From Aeromicrobium fastidiosum (GTDB lineage Bacteria; Actinomycetota; Actinomycetes; Propionibacteriales; Nocardioidaceae), in the NCBI RefSeq assembly GCF_017876595.1, contig NZ_JAGIOG010000001.1, positions 868,001 through 932,000 of the forward strand: a stretch of DNA of 64,000 nucleotides, in the 5' to 3' direction. Below, piece after piece: positions 41,192 to 49,354 of the stretch. The position numbers and the translations under genes were made by a program. The stretch's first letter is position 1, and the number at the start of each line of letters is the position of its first letter. The notes beneath the pieces were generated by a model. The model was given only the letters and a program-made list of their open reading frames with translations. It made no database searches and was not told where the DNA came from.

Positions 41192-42391
41192 CTACTTCTT
41201 GATGCGCACGGTCTTGGAGGTGCCGGCGAGGTTCTTCTTGCCGTCGAAGACGATCGTGAGCTTGTGCTTGCCCTTCTTCAGGCCTGTGACCTTGACCGTG
41301 GTCGTGCCGGCCTTGATCGAGGCGCGCTTGAGGGTCTTGCCGTCCTCGAGGACGATGATCTTGCCCTGCGACTTCCTGGATGCCTTCGGCGAGACCGCGA
41401 CCTTGATCGTGGCCGTCTTCTTGCTGACGCTGGTGCGCGCGGAGATCTTGCCCTTGTTCTTCGGGACGAAGGCGGGAGCGACCGTGCGGGCGACCGTGGA
41501 GTAGCCGAGCGTCTTGTAGGTGACGACCGCGGTGATCTTCTTCTTGTAGTCGGCCTTGGCGACGCGATAGGTGCGAGCCGTCTTGCCCGGCAGCGCGGCA
41601 CCGTTGCGGAACCACTGGTAGCTCACCGAGGCACCCGGCACGAGAGCACCCGGCGATGCCGCGATCGTCCGACCGACGACCGGCAGGCCGTTGACCTTGG
41701 GACCGGTCCTGAAGACGTAGTCGCCACGCCTGACGATCGCCTCCGTGGGCGATGCCCTGAAGATCTTGGTCGGCAGGGACGAGGCAACCGTCACCTCGAC
41801 GTAGATGTCGCTGCCCACGTCGTCGGCGGTCGGCACGTACGTCGTGCCCGACGCACCGGCGATGGCCGCGGATCCTGAGTACCACTGGTACGAGATCGAC
41901 GACACGGGCTGGGCGTACGTACCGGACGAGACCGTCAGCGGCACGCCGACCTGCGGCAGACCGGCGACCTTGGGCTGGACTCGCGCGCAGAGAGCAGTCG
42001 GTGCCGTGGCCTCGGCGGCGGTGAACTGAGGGTTGAAGGCCTGCTCGACGCCACCGGCGACGGTGATCGGCGTGGCGAAGTCGTCGAAGACCTGGCAGTT
42101 GTCGTAGACCTGGGCGACATAGCTGCCTGCCGGAACGGCTGCGGCGAACGTACCGTCCTCGTTGACCTCGAACGAGCGGCTGACGTTGTCGGCCGAGCCC
42201 GGGCCGTTCTCCGCGAAGAACGTGATGGACGTCCGAGCCAAGGCGCCACCGCCGGGCTGGCTCACGGTGCCGGTGACGATACCGGCCGTGCCGGCGGCGC
42301 TGGCCGTCACGGCCGTGGCGGCGAGGGTGCCGGCAGCGAGGGCGAGGGTGGCGACGAGCGCCCCCGTCCTGCGCAGAGGAGTGATTTTCAT
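41192..42391 (-). CDS. Secreted multi-domain Ig-like repeat protein
   Basis: 399 residues. Signal peptide (about 1-32) ending ASA; an N-terminal carboxypeptidase-regulatory-like beta domain (about 35-125, GIVTGTVSQPGGGALARTSI); two homologous Ig-like units (about 140-225 PKVAGLPQVGVPLTVSSGTY...YQWYSG and 232-315 PKVNGLPVVGRTIAASPG...YQWFRNG); and a Lys-rich C-terminal domain (about 318-399) with GTTTVKVTGLKKGKHKLTIVF. No LPXTG sorting signal is seen, so it is secreted or held by charge. Probably a surface or matrix protein. AAGGAG lies before the ATG, and a perfect terminator follows the gene. Confidence 0.8.
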   Translation of the reverse strand: MKITPLRRTGALVATLALAAGTLAATAVTASAAGTAGIVTGTVSQPGGGALARTSITFFAENGPGSADNVSRSFEVNEDGTFAAAVPAGSYVAQVYDNCQVFDDFATPITVAGGVEQAFNPQFTAAEATAPTALCARVQPKVAGLPQVGVPLTVSSGTYAQPVSSISYQWYSGSAAIAGASGTTYVPTADDVGSDIYVEVTVASSLPTKIFRASPTEAIVRRGDYVFRTGPKVNGLPVVGRTIAASPGALVPGASVSYQWFRNGAALPGKTARTYRVAKADYKKKITAVVTYKTLGYSTVARTVAPAFVPKNKGKISARTSVSKKTATIKVAVSPKASRKSQGKIIVLEDGKTLKRASIKAGTTTVKVTGLKKGKHKLTIVFDGKKNLAGTSKTVRIKK

Positions 42392-42486
42392 CTGGTCGTG
42401 CTCCTTGGTGGGAGGTGGGTGCGGTGAGACCACCTGACGCTAACCCAGGAACCCGTCCCGTGCACAGCACGGCGCGACGCGAACCG

Positions 42487-43233
42487 CTACTTCGTGCGGT
42501 GCAGGAACGCCGTCATCGCCTCGCGCGCCTGGTCGCTGCCGAACAGCTCGCCCGAGAGACGGGCCAGATCGTCCCCGAGGGCGTCGATGCGGGCCACGAG
42601 GTCGTGGTTCAGCAGGGTCTTGGTCTCGCGCAGGCCCTGCGGGTAGCCCTTGACCAGGTCGCCGAGCGAACGGGCCACCTCGGCCTGCAGCTCCGCGTCG
42701 GGCACGGCGCGGGTCACCAGCCCGTGCTGCGCGGCCTCGGTCGCGTCGAACGTCCGTCCGGTCAGGAACAGGTCGGCGGCAGCACGCGCGGTGAACCGAG
42801 GCAGCAGGCTCACCGAGATCACCGCCGGTGCCAGCGCGAGCCGTACCTCGGTGAGGGCGAAGGTCACCGACTCGGCGGCGATGACGAGGTCTGCGGCACC
42901 GACGATGCCGAGGCCGCCGGCCCGCACGGCTCCCGCGAGCTCGACCACGACGGGCTTGGGCAGGGTCGCGATCTGGCGCTGCAGCGCGATGAGCGCCTTC
43001 GCGCCCTCGACCATCCCGCCGCCGGCCGCCTCCGTCAGGTCGGCCCCGGAGCAGAACACCGTGCCGGCCGATCGGACGAGCACCGCACGAGCAGAGTCGT
43101 CGTCTCCGGCGTCGTCCAGTCGTCGCGACAGCTCGCTCACGAGCTGCCGGCTCAGCGCGTTGCGGTTGTGCTCGCTATCGAGGGTGATGGTGGCGACGTC
43201 GTCGGCGACGTCGAGGTGGACAAGCTCAGACAT
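42487..43233 (-). CDS. Enoyl-CoA hydratase/isomerase family protein
   Basis: 248 residues of the crotonase fold. The oxyanion-hole segments are CSGADLTEA and GAVRAGGLGIVGAADLVIA. One acidic residue sits where the first catalytic Glu is expected (ALTEVRLALAPAVIS), while the second catalytic Glu position is occupied by Ser/Val, so hydratase activity is not certain. In this operon, after a carboxylase and dehydrogenases, the natural role is hydration of 3-methylglutaconyl-CoA or an isohexenyl homologue. It is the last gene of the operon and starts 12 bases after the preceding dehydrogenase gene. Confidence 0.85.
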   Translation of the reverse strand: MSELVHLDVADDVATITLDSEHNRNALSRQLVSELSRRLDDAGDDDSARAVLVRSAGTVFCSGADLTEAAGGGMVEGAKALIALQRQIATLPKPVVVELAGAVRAGGLGIVGAADLVIAAESVTFALTEVRLALAPAVISVSLLPRFTARAAADLFLTGRTFDATEAAQHGLVTRAVPDAELQAEVARSLGDLVKGYPQGLRETKTLLNHDLVARIDALGDDLARLSGELFGSDQAREAMTAFLHRTK

Positions 43234-43245
43234 GCTGGAACTCCT

Positions 43246-44409
43246 CTAGTAGGACTTCGGCAGGCCGAGGCTGAACTGGGCCACGAAGTTGAGTGCCATC
43301 TCGCGGCTGACCGGCGCGATGCGCGACAGGCGCGACCCGGCCAGCATCTGCACCAGACCGTACTCGTTGGCCAGCCCATTGCCACCGTGGGTCTGGATGG
43401 CGCGGTCGACCGCGTTGCAGACCGCCTCGCCCGCGGCGTACTTGGCCATGTTGGCGGCCTCCGCGGCCCGCATGACGTCACCCGCGGCGTAGAGCGCAGC
43501 GGCCTTCTGCGTCATGAGCCGGGCCATCTCGATCTCGATGTGGGTCTGCGCGAGGGGGTGCGCGATGGCCTGGTGGGCACCGATGGGCGCGTCCCAGACC
43601 TTGCGCTCCTTGGCGTACTCGGACGCCTTGGCGAGCGCGAGCCTGGCCGTGCCGAGCGCGAACGACGCCGCCATGATGCGCTCGGGGTTGAGGCCCGCGA
43701 ACAGCTGCTCGATGCCGGCACCCTCGCCGCCGATCAGCGCGTCGGCCGGTACCCGGACGTCGTCGAAGAACAGCGTGAACTGCTTCTCCGGCGAGCTGAT
43801 GCCCATGTCGATCTCCTGGTAGGTGAACCCCTCGGAGTCGGTCGGGACGAGGAACAGCGCTGGCTTGAGCTTGCCGGTGCGCGAGTCCTCGGAGCGGGCC
43901 ACGACCAGCACGGCGCTGGCCTCGTCGACGCCCGAGATGTAGGTCTTGGTGCCGGTGAGCCGGTAGCCGTCCGCCTCGCGGAACGCCGTCGTGATGATGT
44001 TGTGCGAGTTCGATCCCGCATCGGGCTCGGTGATGGAGAACGCGAATGTCGACGTCCCGTCGGCCAGGCCGGGCAGCAGCGCCTGCTTCTGCTCGTCGCT
44101 GCCGAACTGGGCGATGATCGTGCCGACGATCGCGGGCGACACGACCATCAGCAGCAGGGGGCTGCCCGCGGCGGCGAGCTCCTCGCACACCGCGGCGAGG
44201 TCACCGATGTCGCCACCGCCTCCGCCGTACTCCTCGGGGATCGCGACGCCGAGGAACCCGTTGCGTCCGGCCTCGGCCCACAGCTCCGTGGTCTTCTTGC
44301 CGGTGCGGGCCGCCTCCTCGAAGTAGCTGCGCCCGTACTTGTTGCCCAGGGCGGCGACGGACCTGCGCAGCGCGATGCGCTCGTCGGACTCGGTGAAGGC
44401 GATGGTCAT
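43246..44409 (-). CDS. Acyl-CoA dehydrogenase (second of the carboxylase operon)
   Basis: 387 residues. Characteristic segments: FAFSITEPDAGSNSHNI (flavin side), KTYISGVDEA, the substrate loop GLNPERIMAASFALG, and the C-terminal QTHGGNGLANEYGLVQMLAGSRLSRIAPVSREM. The residue aligned to the usual catalytic Glu near the C-terminus is not obvious in RIAPVSREM, so the base may lie elsewhere as in isovaleryl-CoA dehydrogenase. It oxidises an acyl-CoA to the enoyl-CoA with FAD. The ATG overlaps the stop of the biotin carboxylase gene (ATGA), so the pair is coupled. Confidence 0.88.
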   Translation of the reverse strand: MTIAFTESDERIALRRSVAALGNKYGRSYFEEAARTGKKTTELWAEAGRNGFLGVAIPEEYGGGGGDIGDLAAVCEELAAAGSPLLLMVVSPAIVGTIIAQFGSDEQKQALLPGLADGTSTFAFSITEPDAGSNSHNIITTAFREADGYRLTGTKTYISGVDEASAVLVVARSEDSRTGKLKPALFLVPTDSEGFTYQEIDMGISSPEKQFTLFFDDVRVPADALIGGEGAGIEQLFAGLNPERIMAASFALGTARLALAKASEYAKERKVWDAPIGAHQAIAHPLAQTHIEIEMARLMTQKAAALYAAGDVMRAAEAANMAKYAAGEAVCNAVDRAIQTHGGNGLANEYGLVQMLAGSRLSRIAPVSREMALNFVAQFSLGLPKSY

Positions 44410-46370
44410 GACGGTTCTCCTGTGGGATCGGACGGATCTGCGATGACGGCCAGCACGGCTCCGGACTCGACCTGTGAGCCCTCCGTGACCGACAGCCCGG
44501 TGACGACACCGTCGGTCGGTGCCGTGATGGTGTGCTGCATCTTCATGGCCTCCAGCACGACGACGACGTCGCCCCGGCTGACCTGCTGCCCGTCGACCAC
44601 GGCGACGCTGACGACCGCGGCCGGCATGGGTGCCAGCAGCGATCCCTCGGCGACCACGTCGGCCGGATCGACGAAGACCGGCACCGGCACGAGGTCGATC
44701 GAGCCGTGCGGCCCGTCCACGTCGACGGATGCGGTGCCGATCGAGACGTCGTAGGTCTCCCTGACGCCGTCGACGTCGAGGACGACGCGGCTGGGGCCGG
44801 ACTCCACGACCGCGACCGGCACACCCGTCACGAGCGCCAGACGTCCGCCCCGACTCTCGTACATGACCCCGACGTGCACGTCGGGAGAGACGGCGTAGGT
44901 GCGGACTCGCGGCGCGAACGGCACGTTGCGGTAGGCCGGGGGGATGCGGCTCAGCACCGTCGCGGTCGACGCCGCGGCGGACGCCTCGGCGAGCGCTGCC
45001 GCCCACACGCACCGGTGCATCGGCAGCTCGTCGATCGCCGGTGCCGTCCAGGCCTCCAGGCGGTCGTCGAGCAGCGTCGTGCGCAACCGCGCCGCCCTGA
45101 AGTCGTCGTCGGCGAGGATCGCCCGGAGGAAGTCGAGGTTGGTCGTCACTCCGTGCACCCGTGCGCGACGGAGGGCGTCGCCGAGGCGGCGGACCGCGGT
45201 CGTCCGGTCGGTCCCGTGGGCCACGACCTTGGCGATCATCGCGTCGTAGTGGATGCCCACGACCGAGCCCGTCTCGACCCCGGAGTCGACGCGCACACCC
45301 GGCCCTGCGGGGACGTCGAACGTCCGCAGCGTGCCGGTCTGCGGCTGCCAGTCGTCCGCGGGGTCCTCGGCATAGAGGCGCACCTCGACGGCGTGTCCGG
45401 ACGGGGCGGGAGGCTCGCCGACCAGAGGGTGCCCCTCTGCCACCGCGATCTGCAGCGCGACGAGATCGAGGCCGAAGACCTCCTCGGTGACCGGGTGCTC
45501 GACCTGAAGGCGGGTGTTCATCTCCAGGAAGAACACCTTCTGGTCGTCCGGCCCGGTCCCGGCGACCATGAACTCGACCGTGCCGGCACCGACGTAGTCG
45601 ACGGCCTGCGCAGCCGCGCGGGCCGCGTCGTGCAGGGTCGCGCGTGTCGCGTCGGACAGGCCCGGGGCAGGCGCCTCCTCGACGACCTTCTGGTGCCGGC
45701 GCTGGATCGAGCAGTCGCGGTCGCCCACGACCCACGTCGTCCCGTGCATGTCGGCCATGACCTGCACCTCGACGTGGCGTGCGGACTCGAGGTAGTGCTC
45801 CACGAACACCGTGGCGTCGCCGAATGCCGACGCCGCCTCCGCGGACGCCTGCTCGATCGTCGACGACAGCTCGTCGAGGTCGCGGACGACACGCATGCCG
45901 CGACCACCGCCGCCCGCCGACGCCTTCAGGAGGACGGGCAGGTCGGCGGCCGTCACGACCTCGGGCTCGAGCCGTCCCAGCTGCGGCACGCCCGCGTCGA
46001 GCATGAGCTCCTTCGCACGGATCTTGTCGCCCATCGAGTCGATGGCCGACGGCGTCGGACCGATCCAGGTCAGCCCAGCCGCCTCGACGTCGCGGGCGAA
46101 TTGGGCGTTCTCCGACAGGAAGCCGTAGCCGGGGTGCACGGCGTCCGCCCCGGCCTTGAGCGCCGCCGCGATCACGAGATCGCCCCGCAGGTACGTGTCG
46201 CCGGGCGCGTTGCCCGGCAGCCGCACCGCGACATCGGCCTCAGCGACGTACGGCGCACCGGCATCGGCGTCGGAGAACACGGCGACGGTGGAGATGCCGA
46301 GCTCCCGGCACGTCCGGAACACCCGCCGCGCGATCTCCCCCCGGTTGGCCACGAGAACAGAGCGGATCAC
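44406..46370 (-). CDS. Acyl-CoA carboxylase alpha subunit (biotin carboxylase + BCCP)
   Basis: 654 residues. Biotin carboxylase domain (about 1-445) with the ATP-binding ASAGGGGRGMRVV, DCSIQRRHQKVVEEAPAP, EMNTRLQVEHPVTEE; a spacer domain; and a C-terminal biotinyl domain with biotin-Lys610 in LEAMKMQH. It carboxylates biotin for the beta subunit. Length and domain order match methylcrotonyl-CoA or geranyl-CoA carboxylase alpha subunits. The GTG at 46370 (IRSVLVANRGEIA) follows AAGGGG and begins the conserved fold; the upstream in-frame codons run through GC-rich hairpins and are discounted. Confidence 0.92.
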   Translation of the reverse strand: MIRSVLVANRGEIARRVFRTCRELGISTVAVFSDADAGAPYVAEADVAVRLPGNAPGDTYLRGDLVIAAALKAGADAVHPGYGFLSENAQFARDVEAAGLTWIGPTPSAIDSMGDKIRAKELMLDAGVPQLGRLEPEVVTAADLPVLLKASAGGGGRGMRVVRDLDELSSTIEQASAEAASAFGDATVFVEHYLESARHVEVQVMADMHGTTWVVGDRDCSIQRRHQKVVEEAPAPGLSDATRATLHDAARAAAQAVDYVGAGTVEFMVAGTGPDDQKVFFLEMNTRLQVEHPVTEEVFGLDLVALQIAVAEGHPLVGEPPAPSGHAVEVRLYAEDPADDWQPQTGTLRTFDVPAGPGVRVDSGVETGSVVGIHYDAMIAKVVAHGTDRTTAVRRLGDALRRARVHGVTTNLDFLRAILADDDFRAARLRTTLLDDRLEAWTAPAIDELPMHRCVWAAALAEASAAASTATVLSRIPPAYRNVPFAPRVRTYAVSPDVHVGVMYESRGGRLALVTGVPVAVVESGPSRVVLDVDGVRETYDVSIGTASVDVDGPHGSIDLVPVPVFVDPADVVAEGSLLAPMPAAVVSVAVVDGQQVSRGDVVVVLEAMKMQHTITAPTDGVVTGLSVTEGSQVESGAVLAVIADPSDPTGEPS

Positions 46371-46491
46371 GAAAGAACCCCTTGATGAGTGGAAGACGCC
46401 CGACCACTGGCCGAGCGGAGCGAGGCTGCCGCCTGGGCGAAGCCCAGTCGCGGGGAGGAACGACCCGCGAGGCGCGCGAAGCGCGCGCGGC
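46371..46491. repeat. Intergenic GCGAAGC mini-hairpins
   Basis: CTGGGCGAAGCCCAG (46433-46447) and GCGCGCGAAGCGCGC (46472-46486) are perfect hairpins closed by the unusually stable GCGAAGC loop. A shorter GAGTGG/CCACT hairpin lies near 46387-46408. The first type also occurs three times after tRNA-Gly. Confidence 0.7.
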
Positions 46492-48096
46492 TCATAGGCG
46501 GAACACTCCGTATCCATCGGTGCCCTCGACGGGTCTGGTGTTGATCGCGCTCAGGCAGATGCCGAGGATGGTCCTCGTGTCGCGGGGGTCGATGACGCCG
46601 TCGTCGTAGAGCATCCCCGACGTGAAGTAGGCCAACGACTCCTTCTCGATCTGCTCCTCGATGTAGGCGCGCATCGCGACGTCACCCTCCTCGTCGTACG
46701 GCTGCCCCTTGGCCTCGGCGGCACCGCGGGCGACGATCGAGATGACGCCGGCGAGCTGCGCGGGGCCCATGACGGCCGACTTGGCGTTGGGCCAGCTGAA
46801 CATGAAGCGCGGGTCGTAGGCGCGCCCGCTCATCCCGTAGTGACCGGCACCGTACGACGCGCCCATCACGACCGACAGGTGCGGGACGGTCGAGTTGCTG
46901 ACCGCGTTGATCATCTGCGCGCCGTGCTTGATGATGCCGCCCTGCTCGTACTCCGCACCGACCATGTAGCCCGTCGTGTTGTGCAGGAACAGCAGTGGCG
47001 TGTCGATCTGGTTGGCCAGCTGGATGAACTGCGCGGCCTTCTGGGCCTCCTCGCTGAACAGGACACCCTGGGCGTTGGCGAGGATGCCGATGGGGTGGCC
47101 GTGCAGGCGCGCGTAACCCGTGACCAGCGACGTCCCGTAGAGCGGCTTGAACTCGTCGAACGGCGCTGAACCGTCCGGGGTCCCGTCGACGATGCGCCAG
47201 ATGACCTCGCGCGGGTCGAACGGGATCTTGAGATCGGTCGGGACGATCCCGAGCAGCTCCTCCGGGTCGTGCACCGGCTCGGCGTACGTCGGCTCCGGCG
47301 TGACGCCGCCCTTGCGCCAGTTGAGGTTCTTGACGATCGAGCGGCCGATGCGGATCGCGTCGCGCTCGTCGACCGCGAGGTAGTCGGCCAGGCCCGACTG
47401 GCGGGCGTGCATCTCCGCACCGCCGAGCGACTCGTCGTCGGACTCCTCGCCCGTCGCCATCTTGACCAGCGGCGGGCCGCCGAGGAAGACCTTGGCACCC
47501 TCCTTGACCATCACGACGTAGTCGCTCATGCCCGGCACGTACGCCCCGCCGGCCGTCGAGTTGCCGAACACCAGGGCCACGGTGGGACGCCGGTCGGCGC
47601 TGGCGCGGGTGATGTTGCGGAACGAGCGGCCGCCGGGGATGAAGATGTCCTTCTGCGTCGGCAGGTCGGCACCTCCCGACTCGACCAGGTTGACCGTCGG
47701 CAGACCGCATTCCTCGGCGATCTGGGCCGCCCGCTGCACCTTGCGCAGCGTGCTGGGGTTGGTCGAGCCGCCCTTGACGGTGGGGTCGTTGGCGACGACC
47801 AGCACCTCGACGCCCTCGACGACGCCGATGCCGGTCACGACCGAGGCACCCACCGCGAAATCGGTGCCCCAGGCCGCCAGCGGCGACAGCTCGAGGAACG
47901 GCGCGTCGGCGTCGATCAGCAGCTCGATGCGCTCGCGTGCCGTCAGCTTGCCCCGTCGGTGGTGGCGCTCGATGTTGCGCTCGCCACCGGCGTCGACCGC
48001 CAGGAGGTGCTGCGCGGCGAGGTCGGCGACGCGCTCGAGCATCCGCTCGCGATTGGCGCGGTACGTCTCCGAGGTGGTGTCGACCGTCGTCCTCAT
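46492..48096 (-). CDS. Acyl-CoA carboxylase beta subunit (carboxyltransferase)
   Basis: 534 residues, crotonase-fold carboxyltransferase. The N-terminal half has LTARERIELLIDADAPFLEL and NDPTVKGGSTNPSTLRKVQRAAQIA, with FGNSTAGGAYVPGMSDY forming the first oxyanion hole. The C-terminal half has LFLHNTTGYMVGAEYEQGGIIKHGAQMINAVSNSTVPHLSVVMGASYGAGHYGMSGRAYDPRFMFSWPNAK. These are the signatures of methylcrotonyl-CoA / geranyl-CoA carboxylase beta. It transfers CO2 from biotin to an enoyl-CoA. A strong GGGGGAGGTG site precedes the ATG. A palindromic repeat separates it from the upstream dehydrogenase gene. Confidence 0.92.
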   Translation of the reverse strand: MRTTVDTTSETYRANRERMLERVADLAAQHLLAVDAGGERNIERHHRRGKLTARERIELLIDADAPFLELSPLAAWGTDFAVGASVVTGIGVVEGVEVLVVANDPTVKGGSTNPSTLRKVQRAAQIAEECGLPTVNLVESGGADLPTQKDIFIPGGRSFRNITRASADRRPTVALVFGNSTAGGAYVPGMSDYVVMVKEGAKVFLGGPPLVKMATGEESDDESLGGAEMHARQSGLADYLAVDERDAIRIGRSIVKNLNWRKGGVTPEPTYAEPVHDPEELLGIVPTDLKIPFDPREVIWRIVDGTPDGSAPFDEFKPLYGTSLVTGYARLHGHPIGILANAQGVLFSEEAQKAAQFIQLANQIDTPLLFLHNTTGYMVGAEYEQGGIIKHGAQMINAVSNSTVPHLSVVMGASYGAGHYGMSGRAYDPRFMFSWPNAKSAVMGPAQLAGVISIVARGAAEAKGQPYDEEGDVAMRAYIEEQIEKESLAYFTSGMLYDDGVIDPRDTRTILGICLSAINTRPVEGTDGYGVFRL

Positions 48097-48113
48097 CGCA
48101 CACCTCCCCCGTC

Positions 48114-48173
48114 TCGCGAGTGGTGCGGAGTGGACATTGTGGGACGGCGTGTCTGACCACGACGCACCACTCG
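48114..48173 (+). repeat. 60-nt palindromic repeat, intergenic copy
   Basis: Arms CGAGTGGTGCG and CGCACCACTCG enclose the element. It matches the reverse strand of 49765-49824 at 48 of 60 positions without gaps. It fills most of the gap between the dehydrogenase and carboxyltransferase genes. Confidence 0.8.
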
Positions 48174-48208
48174 AGGCCCGGAATCCAGCACTCCCCGCTC
48201 AGTCCTCA

Positions 48209-49354
48209 TCACAGTCCCATCAGCTTGGCGGCCAGATCGGTCATGACCTCGGTGGCACCGCCGCCGATGCCGAGGATGCGGGCGTCGCGGTAGTGCCGCT
48301 CGACCTCCGACTCGCGCATGTAGCCCATGCCGCCGAAGATCTGGACGGCCTCGGACACGACCCACTCGCAGGCCGCGACCGAGACGTTCTTGGCCACGAC
48401 CGCCTCGAGCAACGGGCTCTGACCGGCGGCAGCCTGCTCGACCGCCTCGCGGGTCAGGGCCCGGGCGGCGGCGGTGCGGCTGTGCATCTCGACGAGCTTG
48501 TGGCGGATGACCTGGCGCGTGGCCAGCGGCTTGCCGAACGTCTCGCGCTGCTTCGAGTAGGCGATCGCGAGGTCGAGGGAGCGCTGGGCCGTGGCATAGG
48601 CCTGGGTCGCGAGGCTCAGGCGCTCGTTGACGAACTGGTTGACGATGAGGCCGAAGCCGCCGTCGACGTCGCCGACGATGTTCGCGGCCGGAACCCGCAC
48701 GTCGTCGAACGTCAGCTCCGCGGTGTCGGAGCAGTGCCAGCCCATCTTGCGCAACGGCTTCGAGACCGTGAACCCGGGCAGGCCCTTGTCGATGACCAGC
48801 AGGCTGATGCCGCCGAAGCCCGCGCCGCCCGTGCGCACCGCCGTCGTCACGAAGTCGGCGCGGACCCCCGACGTGATGAAGGTCTTGGCGCCGTTGACGA
48901 CGTACTCGTCGCCATCGCGGACGGCCCGGGTCGTGAGCCCCGAGACGTCCGAGCCGCCACCGGGCTCGGTGATGCCGAGCGAGCCGATCTTCTCGCCGGC
49001 CAGCGTGGGGCGCACGTAGCGGTCGATCAGGTCGGCGTTCTTGTCTCCGCCGTCGACGATGTGCGGGATCGCGATGCCGTGCGTGAACAGGCTCGCGAGC
49101 AGGCCGGTGGAGCCGCCGCCGGCCATGACGGCCTCGGTCATGATCGTCGCGTCGACGATGTCGCCGCCCGATCCGCCGATCTCCTCGGCGAACCCGATGC
49201 CGAGCAGCCCGACGTCCGCGGCCTTCCGGTGCAGCTCGCGCGGCAGCTGCCCGGCGTCCTCCCAGGCCGGGAGGTGTGGGGCGATCTCCTTCTCGGTGAA
49301 CGAGGTGACCATCTCGCGCAGGGCCAGACGCTCGGTCGTGTTCCAGGTGCTCAC
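48209..49354 (-). CDS. Acyl-CoA dehydrogenase (first of the carboxylase operon)
   Basis: 381 residues. LGITEPGGGSDVSGL (flavin contact), KTFITSGVRADF, RKMGWHCSDTAELTFDDVRVP, the RQVIRHKLVEMHSRT helix and the C-terminal VQIFGGMGYMRESEVERHYRDARILGIGGGATEVM. The Glu in GGATEVM is where many acyl-CoA dehydrogenases have their catalytic base. The order dehydrogenase, carboxylase, hydratase suggests it forms the branched enoyl-CoA that is then carboxylated, like isovaleryl- or citronellyl-CoA dehydrogenase. The GTG start overlaps the AtuA-like stop (GTGA at 49351-49354). Confidence 0.9.
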   Translation of the reverse strand: MSTWNTTERLALREMVTSFTEKEIAPHLPAWEDAGQLPRELHRKAADVGLLGIGFAEEIGGSGGDIVDATIMTEAVMAGGGSTGLLASLFTHGIAIPHIVDGGDKNADLIDRYVRPTLAGEKIGSLGITEPGGGSDVSGLTTRAVRDGDEYVVNGAKTFITSGVRADFVTTAVRTGGAGFGGISLLVIDKGLPGFTVSKPLRKMGWHCSDTAELTFDDVRVPAANIVGDVDGGFGLIVNQFVNERLSLATQAYATAQRSLDLAIAYSKQRETFGKPLATRQVIRHKLVEMHSRTAAARALTREAVEQAAAGQSPLLEAVVAKNVSVAACEWVVSEAVQIFGGMGYMRESEVERHYRDARILGIGGGATEVMTDLAAKLMGL

